Below are positions 42,757 to 51,515 of a stretch of DNA of 64,000 nt, piece after piece. The notes beneath the pieces are model-generated. The model did not search any database. It saw only the letters and a program-made list of their open reading frames with translations, and had not been told where the DNA came from. The position numbers were made by a program, and so were the translations under genes. Source of the DNA: Blastococcus sp. TBT05-19 (GTDB lineage: Bacteria; Actinomycetota; Actinomycetes; Mycobacteriales; Geodermatophilaceae); NCBI RefSeq assembly GCF_003319095.1, contig NZ_QOHI01000003.1:62001-126000 (forward strand). The letters run 5' to 3'. The first letter of the stretch is position 1; each line of letters opens with the position of its first letter.

Positions 42757-43185
42757 GTGGACCAGCAGCTGATCGACCTGCTGCGCGCCAACGGGCGGGC
42801 CAGCTACGCCGAGCTCGCCCGCCAGGTCGGGCTCTCCTCGCCCGCGGTGCACGAGCGCGTGGGCAAGCTGGAGGCGGCGGGCGTCGTCACCGGCTACCGC
42901 GCGGTGGTCGACCCCTCGGCGGTGGGCCTGGACGTCACGGCGCTGATCGGCGTCATCGAGAGCGACTCGGTCGACGACACCGGCCTGGAGGCCGCCATGC
43001 GCGAGGTCCCCGGCATCGAGGACTGCTGGCGGGTGGCCGGCAGCGAGGGCTACGTGCTCAAGGTGCGCGTGACCGACATCCCGGCACTCGAGGCCACCGT
43101 CAACGCGTTGAACCGGATCAGAGGGGTGGCACGCACCCGGACGACGGTCGTCCTGTCGACCAAGTGGGAGGGCCGTCATGGCTGA
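42757..43185 (+). CDS. Lrp/AsnC family transcriptional regulator
   Basis: The 142-residue protein has an N-terminal HTH (QQLIDLLRANGRASYAELARQVGLSSPAVHERVGKLEAAGVVTGY) and a C-terminal RAM ligand-binding domain (LDVTALIGVIESD, VPGIEDCWRVAGSEGYVLKVRV). It probably senses an amino acid. GTG 42757 lacks a close ribosome binding site; GGAG at 42738-42741 sits 7 nt before an in-frame ATC (42749), so an unusual upstream start is conceivable. It overlaps the DUF4229 gene by 8 nt. Confidence 0.88.
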   Translation: MDQQLIDLLRANGRASYAELARQVGLSSPAVHERVGKLEAAGVVTGYRAVVDPSAVGLDVTALIGVIESDSVDDTGLEAAMREVPGIEDCWRVAGSEGYVLKVRVTDIPALEATVNALNRIRGVARTRTTVVLSTKWEGRHG

Positions 43186-43468
43186 GCAGAACAACCCGGC
43201 GAACGCACCGCGGCCCAAGGTCGCGCCCTGGCTGCTGATCTACGTGATCGGCAGGTTCGGCATCGCCGCGCTGCTGGTGCTGATCCTGTGGCAGGTGGGC
43301 CTCGGCAGCTTCCCGGGCCTGCTGTTCGGCCTGCTGCTCTCCATGCCGGTGTCCTACCTGCTCCTGCGCCCCTCGCGCGACCGGCTGACCGAGGCGCTGG
43401 CCGCCCGGGCCGCCGAGAAGCGGGCGGCCAAGGAGGACCTGCGCGACCGGCTCGCCGGCGAGCGCTGA
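43178..43468 (+). CDS. DUF4229 family small membrane protein
   Basis: The 96-residue protein has two helices (~res 18-38 and 44-62) and a charged coiled-coil tail (RDRLTEALAARAAEKRAAKEDLRDRLAGER). The pattern is that of DUF4229, often found next to menA in actinobacteria. The function is unknown. It converges with menA, 3 nt away. Confidence 0.8.
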   Translation: MAEQNNPANAPRPKVAPWLLIYVIGRFGIAALLVLILWQVGLGSFPGLLFGLLLSMPVSYLLLRPSRDRLTEALAARAAEKRAAKEDLRDRLAGER

Positions 43469-43471
43469 CCC

Positions 43472-44341
43472 TCAGCTCAGCGCGAGCCCCGCGCCCAGCA
43501 GGATCCCGGTGGCCAGGGTGACCAGCCCGGCCCCCTGCAGCGCGGCGATCAGCGCCGGTCCCCGGCCGCCGGTGAGCACCGTGCGCACGGGCGTCAGGGC
43601 CAGCGGTGCGGCCAGCAGGCCGAGCAGCGCCGCCGGGCGGCTGATCCCGACGGCGGCGATGACGGCGAAGGCGACGACGAAGAGCCCGGCGAACAGCAGC
43701 CGCGTCGCCCGGTCGCCCAGCAGCACGGCGAGGGTCCGCTTGCCGACCTCGGCGTCCCCCGCCAGGTCGCGCAGGTTGTTGACGACCAGGATCGCCACGA
43801 TCAGCAGCCCGAGGGGCACCGACATCGCGAACGCGAGCCCCTCGAGCGTGCGGGTCTGCACGAAGGTGGTGCCGACCACGGCGACCGGCCCGAAGAACAC
43901 GAAGACGAAGACCTCGCCCAGCGCCCGGTACCCGTAGGGGAGCGGGCCGCCGGTGTAGGTCCACGCCGCGGCCATGCAGATCGCCCCGACCGCGACCAGC
44001 CACCAGCTGGACAGCGCGGCCAGCGCGAGCCCGGCCACCCCGGCGACGGCGAAGGAGACCAGCGCGGCGACCAGCACCTGCCGCGGTGAGGCGGCGCCCG
44101 AGCCGACCAGCCGCATCGGCCCGACCCGGTCGGCGTCGGTGCCGCGCTTGCCGTCGGAGTAGTCGTTGGCGTAGTTGACCGCCACCTGCAGGGCCAGGGC
44201 GACCAGCAGCGCCAGCAGCGCGGGTGCCGGCCGGAAACCGTCGAGGGCGACGGCGGCGCCGGTGCCCACGAGGACCGGGGCGAGCGCGGCGGGCAGGGTG
44301 CGGGGGCGGGCGCCGGCCAGCCACTGCGCGGGGGTGGCCAT
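43472..44341 (-). CDS. menA: 1,4-dihydroxy-2-naphthoate polyprenyltransferase MenA
   Basis: MenA joins dihydroxynaphthoate to a polyprenyl diphosphate, giving demethylmenaquinol, in the membrane. The 289-residue protein has eight to nine helices and the two Asp-rich motifs NYANDYSDGKRGTDADR and NNLRDLAGDAEVGKRTLAV. The ATG at 44341 shares its base with the end of menE, so the two are coupled. Confidence 0.93.
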   Translation of the reverse strand: MATPAQWLAGARPRTLPAALAPVLVGTGAAVALDGFRPAPALLALLVALALQVAVNYANDYSDGKRGTDADRVGPMRLVGSGAASPRQVLVAALVSFAVAGVAGLALAALSSWWLVAVGAICMAAAWTYTGGPLPYGYRALGEVFVFVFFGPVAVVGTTFVQTRTLEGLAFAMSVPLGLLIVAILVVNNLRDLAGDAEVGKRTLAVLLGDRATRLLFAGLFVVAFAVIAAVGISRPAALLGLLAAPLALTPVRTVLTGGRGPALIAALQGAGLVTLATGILLGAGLALS

Positions 44342-45456
44342 CAGACCTCCGGGATGCGGGCCGCGACGGCGCGGCGGTCGGGCTTGCCCGTGTGCAGGGT
44401 CGGGATGGAGTCGACCAGGTGCAGCCGGCGGGGGGCGGCCGCGGCGCCCAGCCGCTCGGCCACCCAGGGGCGCAGGACGGCGAGGTCGGGGGTGGCTCCC
44501 GGCGCGGGGACGACGGCGGCGACGACGCGCTGCCCCCACTCCGGGTCGGGGCGGCCGACGACGACCGCGTCCGCGACGTCGGGGTGCTCCCGCAGCGCCG
44601 CCTCGACCGCGGCGGGGGCCACGTTCACCCCGCCGGAGATGACGACGTCGTCCAGCCGGCCCTGCACGGTCAGCCGGCCGTCGGGGCCGAGCGTGCCGGC
44701 GTCCCGGGTGCGGAACCACCCCTCGGCGGAGAAGGCGGCGGCGGTGCCCTCGGGGTCGCCCCGGTACCCCAGCGCCAGCACCGGACCGGCCAGCTCGATC
44801 CCGTCCGTCACACGGACCTCGATACCTTCGAGCGGCAGGCCGTCGTAGACGCAGCCGCCGGCGGTCTCGGTCATCCCGTAGGTGGTCACGACAGCGACGC
44901 CCTCGGCGCGGGCGCGGTCGAGCAGCGCGGGGTCGGTCGCCGCGCCGCCGACCAGGACCGCGTCGAAGGCCCGCAGCGCGTCGGGCTCGGTGTCGAGCCA
45001 GCGGCGCAGCTGCGTCGGCACCATCGAGGTGTAGCGGCGGTCGCCGGCCGGCATGCGCGACACCGTCTCGGCGAGCGTGCCGGTGAGCCGGACGGGGGCG
45101 CGGTCGCTCAGCAGCGCGCGGCACACCACCTGCAACCCGGCGATCGCCGAGACGGGCAGGGCGAGCAGCCAGCTGCCCGGGCCACCGATCCGGTCCAGCG
45201 TCGCGGCCGCGGACGCCCGCAGCGCACCGGCGGGGAGCAGCACCCCGCGTCCGCCGCCGGTCGAGCCGGAGGTGACGACGACGAGGTCCGCCCCCGGCTC
45301 CAGGGGCTCCTCGGGACGCAGCACCGCGCGGGCGGCGTCGACGACGGCGGGCGCGCCCGAGGGGAGGACGGCCAGCGGGCGCCCGCCGTCCAGGGCGGCG
45401 CGGACGTCGTCGTCCGAGAGCTCGGCCGCACGCACGAGGGTGAGGTACCGAGCCAC
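44341..45456 (-). CDS. menE: o-Succinylbenzoate-CoA ligase MenE
   Basis: MenE activates o-succinylbenzoate to its CoA ester through an acyl adenylate. Signatures are VVTSGSTGGGRGVLLP (A3), TTYGMTETAGGCVYDG (A5), LDDVVISGGVNVAP (A8) and LHTGKPDRRAV (A10 lysine). Start GTG 45456 (371 residues) is preferred since TAATCT (45470-45465, minus) is 8 nt upstream. ATGs at 45498 and 45495 would overlap the menC start and promoter. Confidence 0.9.
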   Translation of the reverse strand: MARYLTLVRAAELSDDDVRAALDGGRPLAVLPSGAPAVVDAARAVLRPEEPLEPGADLVVVTSGSTGGGRGVLLPAGALRASAAATLDRIGGPGSWLLALPVSAIAGLQVVCRALLSDRAPVRLTGTLAETVSRMPAGDRRYTSMVPTQLRRWLDTEPDALRAFDAVLVGGAATDPALLDRARAEGVAVVTTYGMTETAGGCVYDGLPLEGIEVRVTDGIELAGPVLALGYRGDPEGTAAAFSAEGWFRTRDAGTLGPDGRLTVQGRLDDVVISGGVNVAPAAVEAALREHPDVADAVVVGRPDPEWGQRVVAAVVPAPGATPDLAVLRPWVAERLGAAAAPRRLHLVDSIPTLHTGKPDRRAVAARIPEV

Positions 45457-45496
45457 GAGGGACGAGATTACGTCTGCCCCTTCTAGGCTGATCATC
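45457..45496. promoter_or_regulatory. Divergent leaderless promoters of menE and menC
   Basis: On the plus strand TAGGCT (45484-45489) is 7 nt before the menC ATG at 45497. On the minus strand TAATCT (45470-45465) is 8 nt before the menE GTG at 45456. The two -10 boxes are 13 bp apart, so the two halves of the pathway are driven from one 40-bp region. Confidence 0.55.
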
Positions 45497-46465
45497 ATGA
45501 CTCCCGCCCCCGCCGCCGCGCTGCCGGCGGGGAGCACCGAGCTGGCGGTCTACGAGGTGCCGCTGCGCACCCGCTTCCGGGGCATCGACGTGCGTGACGG
45601 GGTGCTGCTGCGCGGCCCCGCCGGCTGGGGCGAGTTCTCCCCGTTCTGGGACTACGACGCCGCCGAGAGCCGCCGCTGGTGGGCCGCCGCCGTCGAGGCC
45701 GCCGTCGACGGCTGGCCCGCACCGCTGCGCGACCGGGTGCCGGTCAACGTCACCGTGCCCGCGGTGGACGCCGAGCGGGCGCACGCGATCGTCACCGCCT
45801 CGGGCTGCCGCACCGCGAAGGTGAAGGTCGCCGAGCCGGGGCAGACCGCGGCCGACGACCTGGCGCGCGTGGAGGCCGTGCGCTCGGCGCTGGGGCCGAC
45901 CGGCGCGATCCGCGTCGACGCGAACGCCGCCTGGGACGTCGACACCGCGGTCACCCGGATCCGGTCGCTGGACGCGGCGGTGGGGCTGGAGTACGTGGAG
46001 CAGCCGTGCGCCGGGCTGGACGAGCTGGCCGTGCTTCGCCGCCGCATCGACGTGCGGATCGCCGTCGACGAGGGCGTCCGGCGCTCCGGCGACCCGCTGC
46101 GGGTGGACCTGCGCGAGGCCGGCGACGTCGTCGTCCTCAAGGTGCAGCCCCTCGGCGGGGTGCGGGCGGCGCTGCGGGTGGCCGAGGCGCACGGGCTGCC
46201 GTGCGTCGTCTCCTCGGCTCTGGAGTCGTCGATCGGCATCGCGGCCGGCGTCGCGCTGGCCGCGGCGCTGCCGGAGCTGCCCTTCGCCTGCGGGCTGGCC
46301 ACCGTCGCCCTCTTCACCGGCGACGTCTGCTCGGCCTCCCTGCTGCCGGTCGACGGCGCCCTGCCGGTCGTCCGCCCCGAGCCCGATCGGCGGGCCGACG
46401 TCGCCGCCGGCGAGGGCACCGCCGCCCGCTGGCGGGCCCGGATCGACGAGGTGCTCGCCGCGTGA
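45497..46465 (+). CDS. menC: o-Succinylbenzoate synthase MenC
   Basis: MenC dehydrates SHCHC to o-succinylbenzoate. The 322-residue enolase-superfamily protein has TAKVKVAE (catalytic KxK), RVDANAAW, EYVEQPC and VDEGVR (metal ligands D, E, D), and VLKVQPLGG (second lysine). The ATG at 45497 has a -10 box 7 nt upstream. It overlaps menD by 4 nt. Confidence 0.93.
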   Translation: MTPAPAAALPAGSTELAVYEVPLRTRFRGIDVRDGVLLRGPAGWGEFSPFWDYDAAESRRWWAAAVEAAVDGWPAPLRDRVPVNVTVPAVDAERAHAIVTASGCRTAKVKVAEPGQTAADDLARVEAVRSALGPTGAIRVDANAAWDVDTAVTRIRSLDAAVGLEYVEQPCAGLDELAVLRRRIDVRIAVDEGVRRSGDPLRVDLREAGDVVVLKVQPLGGVRAALRVAEAHGLPCVVSSALESSIGIAAGVALAAALPELPFACGLATVALFTGDVCSASLLPVDGALPVVRPEPDRRADVAAGEGTAARWRARIDEVLAA

Positions 46466-48129
46466 ACCCCTCTTCCGCCTTCGCGCGCGTGCTGGTCGAC
46501 GAGCTGGTGCGCGGCGGCGTGACCGACGCGGTGCTCGCGCCCGGCTCCCGCTCGGCTCCCGTCGCGCTGGCCCTCGCGGCCGCCGAGCGCGACGGCCGGC
46601 TGCGGCTGCACGTGCGCATCGACGAGCGGACGGCGTCCTTCCTGGCGCTGGGGCTGGCCAAGGCCTCCGGGCGGCCGGTACCGGTGCTCACGACCTCGGG
46701 GACGGCGACCGCGCACCTGCACGCCGCCGTGCTGGAGGCGCACGAGAGCGGGGTGCCGCTGCTGGCGCTGACCGCCGACCGGCCGCCGGAGCTGCGCGCC
46801 ACGGGGGCGAACCAGACCATCGAGCAGGCCGGCCTCTACGGCGGCGCGGTGCGCTGGGCGCTCGACGTCGGCGTGCCCGAGGCAGGCCGCGAGGAGGCGC
46901 AGAACCGCTACTGGCGCTCGCTGGTGGCCAAGGCGCTCGTCACCGCCTCCGGCGTGCTGTCGGGCGACCCGGGCCCGGTGCAGCTGAACCTGGCGCTGCG
47001 TGAGCCGCTGATGCCCGACGGCGACGACCTCCCCGCGGAGTTCCACGGCCGACCGGACGGCGCTCCGTGGACCGCGGCGCTGCCCTCGCCCGGCTACGCC
47101 GCGACCGCGCACCGCCTGCCACCGCGCACCCTGGTGGTCTGCGGGGACGGCCCCGCGATGGCCGCCTCCGGGCTGGACGACGCCTTCCCCTGGCCGGTCG
47201 TGGCCGAGCCGAGCAGCGGGCAGTGGGGTCGCGGCCTGCGCGCCGGCGTGCTGCTGCTGGGCGCCGGGGAGTGGCTCGCCGCGCACCGCCCCGACCACGT
47301 GCTGGTCGTCGGCCGGCCGACGCTCTCCCGGCCGGTCAACGCGCTGCTGGCCGATCCCGCCGTCACGGTCGAGACGGTCAGCGCCGTTCCCGGGTGGGCC
47401 GACGCGGTCCGCGCCAGCGCACGGGTCTCCCGGATCTTCGCGGGTGCCGACGGGGACGCCGACGCGGACTGGACGGCCTCCTGGCGCGCGGCCGCCGACC
47501 GGGTGGGGTCCGCCGTCGACGCGGCGCTGGACGGGTCGCCGTCGCTGACCGCCGCGCGGCTCGCCCGTGACGTCGTCGCCGCGCTCCCGGCCGGTGCGCT
47601 GCTGGTGCTCGGCTCGTCCACGCCGGTGCGCGACGTCGACCGGCTGGCCGTGCCGCGGGCCGACGTCACGGTGCTGGCCAACCGCGGCGTGGCCGGCATC
47701 GACGGCACGATCTCCACCGCGGTCGGGGCCGCGCTGGTGCACCGCGGCCCGGCGTTCGCGCTGATGGGCGACCTGACGTTCCTGCACGACCTCAGCGGCC
47801 TGCTGCTCGGCGAGGGGGAGCGGCGGCCGGACCTCACGGTCGTCGTCCCGGACAACGACGGCGGCGGGATCTTCGCCCAGCTGGAGCCGGGCCAGGACCG
47901 GTACGTCGCGGACTACCGGCGGGTGTTCGGCACGCCGCACGGGCGCGACCTGGTCGCGGTGGCGGAGTCGCTGGGCTGGGCGGCGTCGCGGGTGCGGTCG
48001 TCGTCCGAGCTCGCCGGCGCGCTCGCCCTGGGCGGCCCGCGGGTGGTCGTCGTCGGCACCGACCAGCGCGCCGAGGCGCAGCTGGCCGGCGATCTCCGGT
48101 CCGCCGCCGCGGCAGCGCTCCAGGACTGA
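46462..48129 (+). CDS. menD: MenD: SEPHCHC synthase
   Basis: MenD joins isochorismate and 2-oxoglutarate with thiamine diphosphate. The 555-residue protein has VLAPGSRSAPVALALA (isochorismate arginine), LTTSGTATAHLHAAV, TADRPPELR, and the ThDP-Mg site GDLTFLHDLSGLLL with NDGGGIFAQL. GTG 46462 overlaps menC. A 20-bp palindrome follows its stop. Confidence 0.95.
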   Translation: MNPSSAFARVLVDELVRGGVTDAVLAPGSRSAPVALALAAAERDGRLRLHVRIDERTASFLALGLAKASGRPVPVLTTSGTATAHLHAAVLEAHESGVPLLALTADRPPELRATGANQTIEQAGLYGGAVRWALDVGVPEAGREEAQNRYWRSLVAKALVTASGVLSGDPGPVQLNLALREPLMPDGDDLPAEFHGRPDGAPWTAALPSPGYAATAHRLPPRTLVVCGDGPAMAASGLDDAFPWPVVAEPSSGQWGRGLRAGVLLLGAGEWLAAHRPDHVLVVGRPTLSRPVNALLADPAVTVETVSAVPGWADAVRASARVSRIFAGADGDADADWTASWRAAADRVGSAVDAALDGSPSLTAARLARDVVAALPAGALLVLGSSTPVRDVDRLAVPRADVTVLANRGVAGIDGTISTAVGAALVHRGPAFALMGDLTFLHDLSGLLLGEGERRPDLTVVVPDNDGGGIFAQLEPGQDRYVADYRRVFGTPHGRDLVAVAESLGWAASRVRSSSELAGALALGGPRVVVVGTDQRAEAQLAGDLRSAAAAALQD

Positions 48130-48130
48130 G

Positions 48131-48150
48131 GGTCACCCGATCGGGTGACC
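48131..48150. terminator. 20-bp perfect palindrome after menD
   Basis: GGTCACCCGA followed by TCGGGTGACC is a perfect 20-bp palindrome, 2 nt after the menD stop and 50 nt before the next start. It can fold as an 8-bp stem with a GATC loop (terminator) or act as a dimeric-regulator operator for the next gene. Confidence 0.5.
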
Positions 48151-48199
48151 GGGCGGCCGGTCGTGCGGTCCGCCTTGCCGGGTCGGCGGGACTCGGCGA

Positions 48200-48568
48200 G
48201 TGTCCGCCGCGATGACGAACGCGCGGATCGGGCAGGAGCTCGGGCTCAGCACGCCGGTCGCCGTCCTCTACCTGGGGATGGTGGCGGCGCTGTACGCGGG
48301 GCACGCGGTGGGCCTGGCGCTGCTGGTGGTGTTCGGCCCGACGACCTCCGGGCGATCGTCGGTGCTGGTGCCCGTGGTGGCGCTGTCGCTGCTGGTCGCG
48401 TGCTCGCTGGTGCTCGCGCTGGTCTCGCGCCAGCTCCGGCCCGGCACGAACCTGCTCCTGCACCCGCTCCGCGCCCTGGCCCTGCTCTACGGGTCGGCGG
48501 TGCCGGTGGCCTGGCGCTCGCTGCGCCCCTTCCCGGCCGGCGCCGACGCGGGGCCCGACGGCGGCTGA
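48200..48568 (+). CDS. Small three-helix membrane protein (Rv0556-like)
   Basis: The 122-residue protein has three hydrophobic helices (~res 18-45, 56-77, 84-102) and an acidic-Gly tail. It starts with GTG 48200 or ATG 48212. I recall a conserved membrane protein at the same position after menD in mycobacteria (Rv0556). The function is unknown; a quinone-pathway role is only suggested by place. It converges with menF, ending 1 nt before it. Confidence 0.65.
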   Translation: MSAAMTNARIGQELGLSTPVAVLYLGMVAALYAGHAVGLALLVVFGPTTSGRSSVLVPVVALSLLVACSLVLALVSRQLRPGTNLLLHPLRALALLYGSAVPVAWRSLRPFPAGADAGPDGG

Positions 48569-48569
48569 C

Positions 48570-49829
48570 TCAGCCTTCGAGCGCGGCCTGGAACGCGGCG
48601 AACTTCGACTGCGTCTCGGCCAGCTCCGCGGCCGGGTCGGACCCGGCGACGATCCCGCAGCCGGCGAACAGCCGTGCGCCGTCGTCGCCCACGAGCTCGG
48701 CGCAGCGCAGCGCCAGCCCGAACTCGCCGTCGCCGGTGGCGTCCAGCCAGCCGACCGGGCCCGCGTAGCGGCCGCGGTCCATGCCCTCCAGCTCGCCGAT
48801 CAGCGCGGCGGCGTCGGGGGTGGGCGTGCCGCAGACGGCGGCGGTCGGGTGCACCGCGCCCACCAGCTCGAGCAGGTCGGCGCCCGAGGCCCGGCCCCGC
48901 GCGGCCTGGGTGCCGACGACGTCGGTGGCCAGGTGGCGCACGTTGGCCAGCGTGAGCAGCTGCGGCTCGGCGGGGGAGTCGAGGGTGTCGCAGTAGGGCT
49001 CCAGCGCCCTGACCAGCGAGTCCACGGCGAGCGAGTGCTCGGCGCGGTCCTTGGGCGAGGCCAGCAGCGCCCGCGCCAGGCGCTCGTCCTCCGCGCCCGC
49101 GCCGCGCGGTGCGGTGCCGGCCAGGACGCGGGCGGACAGCCGCCGGCCGGTGCGGCGCAGCAGCAGCTCGGGGGTGGCGCCCAGCAGCCCGTCGACGGCG
49201 AAGGTCCAGCAGTCGGGGAAGCGGGCGGCCAGCCGGCGCAGCATCCGCCGGGGGTCCAGCGGCACGTCGGAGGAGACGAAGAGGTCGCGGGCGAGGACCA
49301 CCTTGGCCAGCTCGCCGGCGTCGATCCGCTGGACGGCCTGGGCCACGGCGGCGCACCAGCTCGCCGGGTCCAGCGCACCGTCGGCGTAGCGGAGGCGGGG
49401 GGCGGGGCCGTCGTCCAGGGCGGTGGGTACGGGGGCTGTGGGCGCGGTGCCGACGGCGGTGATCCAGCCGACGCCGTCGCGCCGTCCGACCACGACCTCG
49501 GGGACGACGAACACCGACGTCCCGGCGACCGGGTCGAAGGCGATGCTGCCGAAGAGGACCGGTCCCGAGCCGGGGACGCCGAGCGCGTCGTCGACGTCGA
49601 GGCCGGCGGTGTACTCGTCCCACCAGGCGGCGGCGTCGGCCAGCGCGCGGGGGCCGGTGACCTCGAGCCGCGCGGCCTCGCCCCAGCCGACCAGGCCCTC
49701 ACCGCGGCGCACCCAGGACAGCCCGCCCCGGGCCGGGAGCAGGTCCAGCAGGTCGCCGGCGGCGTCGGACCGGACCGTGGTGACGGTGCGCGACGCCGCT
49801 GCCGGGGAGGTCAGGGCGGCCGCGGTCAC
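48570..49829 (-). CDS. menF: Isochorismate synthase MenF
   Basis: MenF converts chorismate to isochorismate at the entry to menaquinone synthesis. The 419-residue protein has the chorismate-binding domain: [11 protein letters not shown] (catalytic lysine), [36 protein letters not shown] and [11 protein letters not shown] salicylate or siderophore synthase is less likely given neighbours. GTG 49829 is preceded on the minus strand by TACTCT (49841-49836), 6 nt away. It is divergent from menG. Confidence 0.9.
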   Translation of the reverse strand: MTAAALTSPAAASRTVTTVRSDAAGDLLDLLPARGGLSWVRRGEGLVGWGEAARLEVTGPRALADAAAWWDEYTAGLDVDDALGVPGSGPVLFGSIAFDPVAGTSVFVVPEVVVGRRDGVGWITAVGTAPTAPVPTALDDGPAPRLRYADGALDPASWCAAVAQAVQRIDAGELAKVVLARDLFVSSDVPLDPRRMLRRLAARFPDCWTFAVDGLLGATPELLLRRTGRRLSARVLAGTAPRGAGAEDERLARALLASPKDRAEHSLAVDSLVRALEPYCDTLDSPAEPQLLTLANVRHLATDVVGTQAARGRASGADLLELVGAVHPTAAVCGTPTPDAAALIGELEGMDRGRYAGPVGWLDATGDGEFGLALRCAELVGDDGARLFAGCGIVAGSDPAAELAETQSKFAAFQAALEG

Positions 49830-49864
49830 GTGTTCAGAGTAGGAGGCCTTGTAGCGTCGATGCC
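49830..49864. promoter_or_regulatory. Divergent leaderless promoters of menF and menG
   Basis: The minus-strand TACTCT (49841-49836) is 6 nt before menF, and the plus-strand TAGCGT (49852-49857) is 7 nt before menG. The two start codons are only 35 bp apart. No clear -35 boxes are seen. Confidence 0.55.
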
Positions 49865-50584
49865 GTGGCAGACCGGCGAGAGACCCAGCACACCGCCGGC
49901 CTGAGGGCCGATCTGGACAAGCGCCCGGCCGAGGTCGCGGCCATGTTCGACCGGGTCGCGAAGCGCTACGACGTGACCAACACGGTGCTCTCCGGCGGGC
50001 TGGACGCCTCGTGGCGGCGGGCCACCCGGGAGGCGCTGGGCGCGCGTCCGGGGCAGACCGTGCTGGACGTCGCGGCCGGCACCGCCGTCTCCACCGTCGA
50101 GCTGGCCGCCGGTGGCGTGCGCGCGATCGCCTGCGACTTCTCCCAGGGCATGCTCCGCGCCGGCGCCGCCCGCCGGGTGCCCAAGGTCGCCGGTGACGCG
50201 ATGGCGCTGCCGCTGGCGGACGAGAGCGTGGACGGCGTCGTCATCTCCTTCGGCCTGCGCAACGTGGCCGATCCCGACGCCGCCCTGCGGGAGTTCTCCC
50301 GCGTGACCAGGCCCGGCGGGACGCTCGTGGTCTGCGAGTTCTCCAGCCCCACCTGGTCGCCGTTCCGGACGGTCTACACCGAGTACCTGATGAAGGCGCT
50401 GCCGCGGATCGCCCGTGCGGTCAGCAGCAACCCGGAGGCCTACGTCTACCTGGCCGAGTCGATCCGCGCCTGGCCCGACCAGCCCGCGCTCGCCTCCCGC
50501 CTGCAGGACGCCGGCTGGTCCGACGTCGCGTGGTCCAACCTCACCGGCGGCATCGTGGCCCTGCACCGGGGCCGCAAGGTCTGA
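49865..50584 (+). CDS. menG: Demethylmenaquinone methyltransferase (MenG/UbiE)
   Basis: MenG methylates demethylmenaquinol with SAM in the last core step. The 239-residue protein has [20 protein letters not shown] (family signature), [17 protein letters not shown] (SAM motif I), [25 protein letters not shown] and [15 protein letters not shown] 49865 has a -10 box 7 nt upstream. The nucleotidyltransferase gene starts 1 nt after its stop. Confidence 0.93.
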   Translation: MADRRETQHTAGLRADLDKRPAEVAAMFDRVAKRYDVTNTVLSGGLDASWRRATREALGARPGQTVLDVAAGTAVSTVELAAGGVRAIACDFSQGMLRAGAARRVPKVAGDAMALPLADESVDGVVISFGLRNVADPDAALREFSRVTRPGGTLVVCEFSSPTWSPFRTVYTEYLMKALPRIARAVSSNPEAYVYLAESIRAWPDQPALASRLQDAGWSDVAWSNLTGGIVALHRGRKV

Positions 50585-50585
50585 C

Positions 50586-51509
50586 GTGGAGGTCATCCGC
50601 GGGGACAGGTCGTTGCCGGGGCCCTTCGACCACCCGCACGCGTCGGAGGTGGCCCGCCGCATCGCCGAGCGGGGCACGGTGCTGCGCGCGCAGGTGGGCT
50701 CGGGAGTGCACGGCACCTCGATCAGCGGGCAGGACGACCGGGACGAGATCGGCATCTGCCTCGAGCCACCGGAGTTCGTGACGGGGCTGGCCCGCGTGCC
50801 CTCCGGCCTGTCGACGACGGCGACCGTCGAGTTCGAGCAGTACCACCGGCACACCGTCTGGGACCAGCCGGGCGGCCTGGCGAACCGGTCCGGCGCCGGC
50901 GACCTCGACGTCGTCATCTACTCGGCGCGCAAGTGGTGCCGCCTGGCGCTGGCCGGTAACCCCTCGGTCCTGCTCCTGCTGTTCGTGCCCGACGAGGAGG
51001 TGGTGCACCGGGACGAGATCGGCGTGGAGCTGGTGGAGGGCGCGCACCACTTCGTCTCGCGGCTGGCCGCGGACCGCTTCCTGGGCTACCTGCAGGCGCA
51101 GAAGGCGGCCATGACCGGCGAGGTGGGAGCGCACACCAACCGGCCGGAGCTCGTGGCCGAGCACGGCTACGACACCAAGTTCGCCATGCACGCGCTGCGC
51201 CTGGGCGTCCAGGGCGTGGAGCTGCTGACGACGGGGCGCATCACCCTGCCGGTCCCCGAACCCGACCGCGCCTACCTGCGGTCCGTGCGCCGCGGCGAGG
51301 TGCCGCTGGCCGAGGTGGTCGCGGCCGTCGCCGACGTCGAGGCCCGGCTGGAGGCCCTGCGCGAGCACTCCGACGTCCCGCCCGAGCCCGACCGGGCCTG
51401 GGTCGACGGCTGGCTGCACCGGTCCTACGAGAGGTTCTGGGCCGGGCTGCCCCTGGGGGACGTGAGCCCGCCACCACCGCGGCCGGACGACCTGTCCCCG
51501 ATCGGCTGA
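50586..51509 (+). CDS. RlaP-type predicted nucleotidyltransferase (DNA polymerase beta superfamily)
   Basis: The 307-residue protein has AQVGSGVHGTSISGQDDRDEIGICLEPPE, a GS-x-HG and DxxD arrangement of minimal nucleotidyltransferases, then GDLDVVIYSARKWCRLALAGNPSVLLLLF and YDTKFAMHALRL. These are the blocks of the RlaP group (Pfam PF10127), linked by others to RNA repair. No ligase or cyclase gene is adjacent. It could also be toxin-like or tRNA-modifying. It starts 1 nt after menG. Confidence 0.75.
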   Translation: MEVIRGDRSLPGPFDHPHASEVARRIAERGTVLRAQVGSGVHGTSISGQDDRDEIGICLEPPEFVTGLARVPSGLSTTATVEFEQYHRHTVWDQPGGLANRSGAGDLDVVIYSARKWCRLALAGNPSVLLLLFVPDEEVVHRDEIGVELVEGAHHFVSRLAADRFLGYLQAQKAAMTGEVGAHTNRPELVAEHGYDTKFAMHALRLGVQGVELLTTGRITLPVPEPDRAYLRSVRRGEVPLAEVVAAVADVEARLEALREHSDVPPEPDRAWVDGWLHRSYERFWAGLPLGDVSPPPPRPDDLSPIG

Positions 51510-51515
51510 CCCACC

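Noticed and set aside
43472-46192. A 906-codon minus-strand open frame through menA, menE and menC
   Set aside because: Only the last 289 codons are MenA; the rest is antisense or out-of-frame to menE and menC and reads as low-complexity Arg/Gly/Pro sequence, typical of GC-rich shadow frames.
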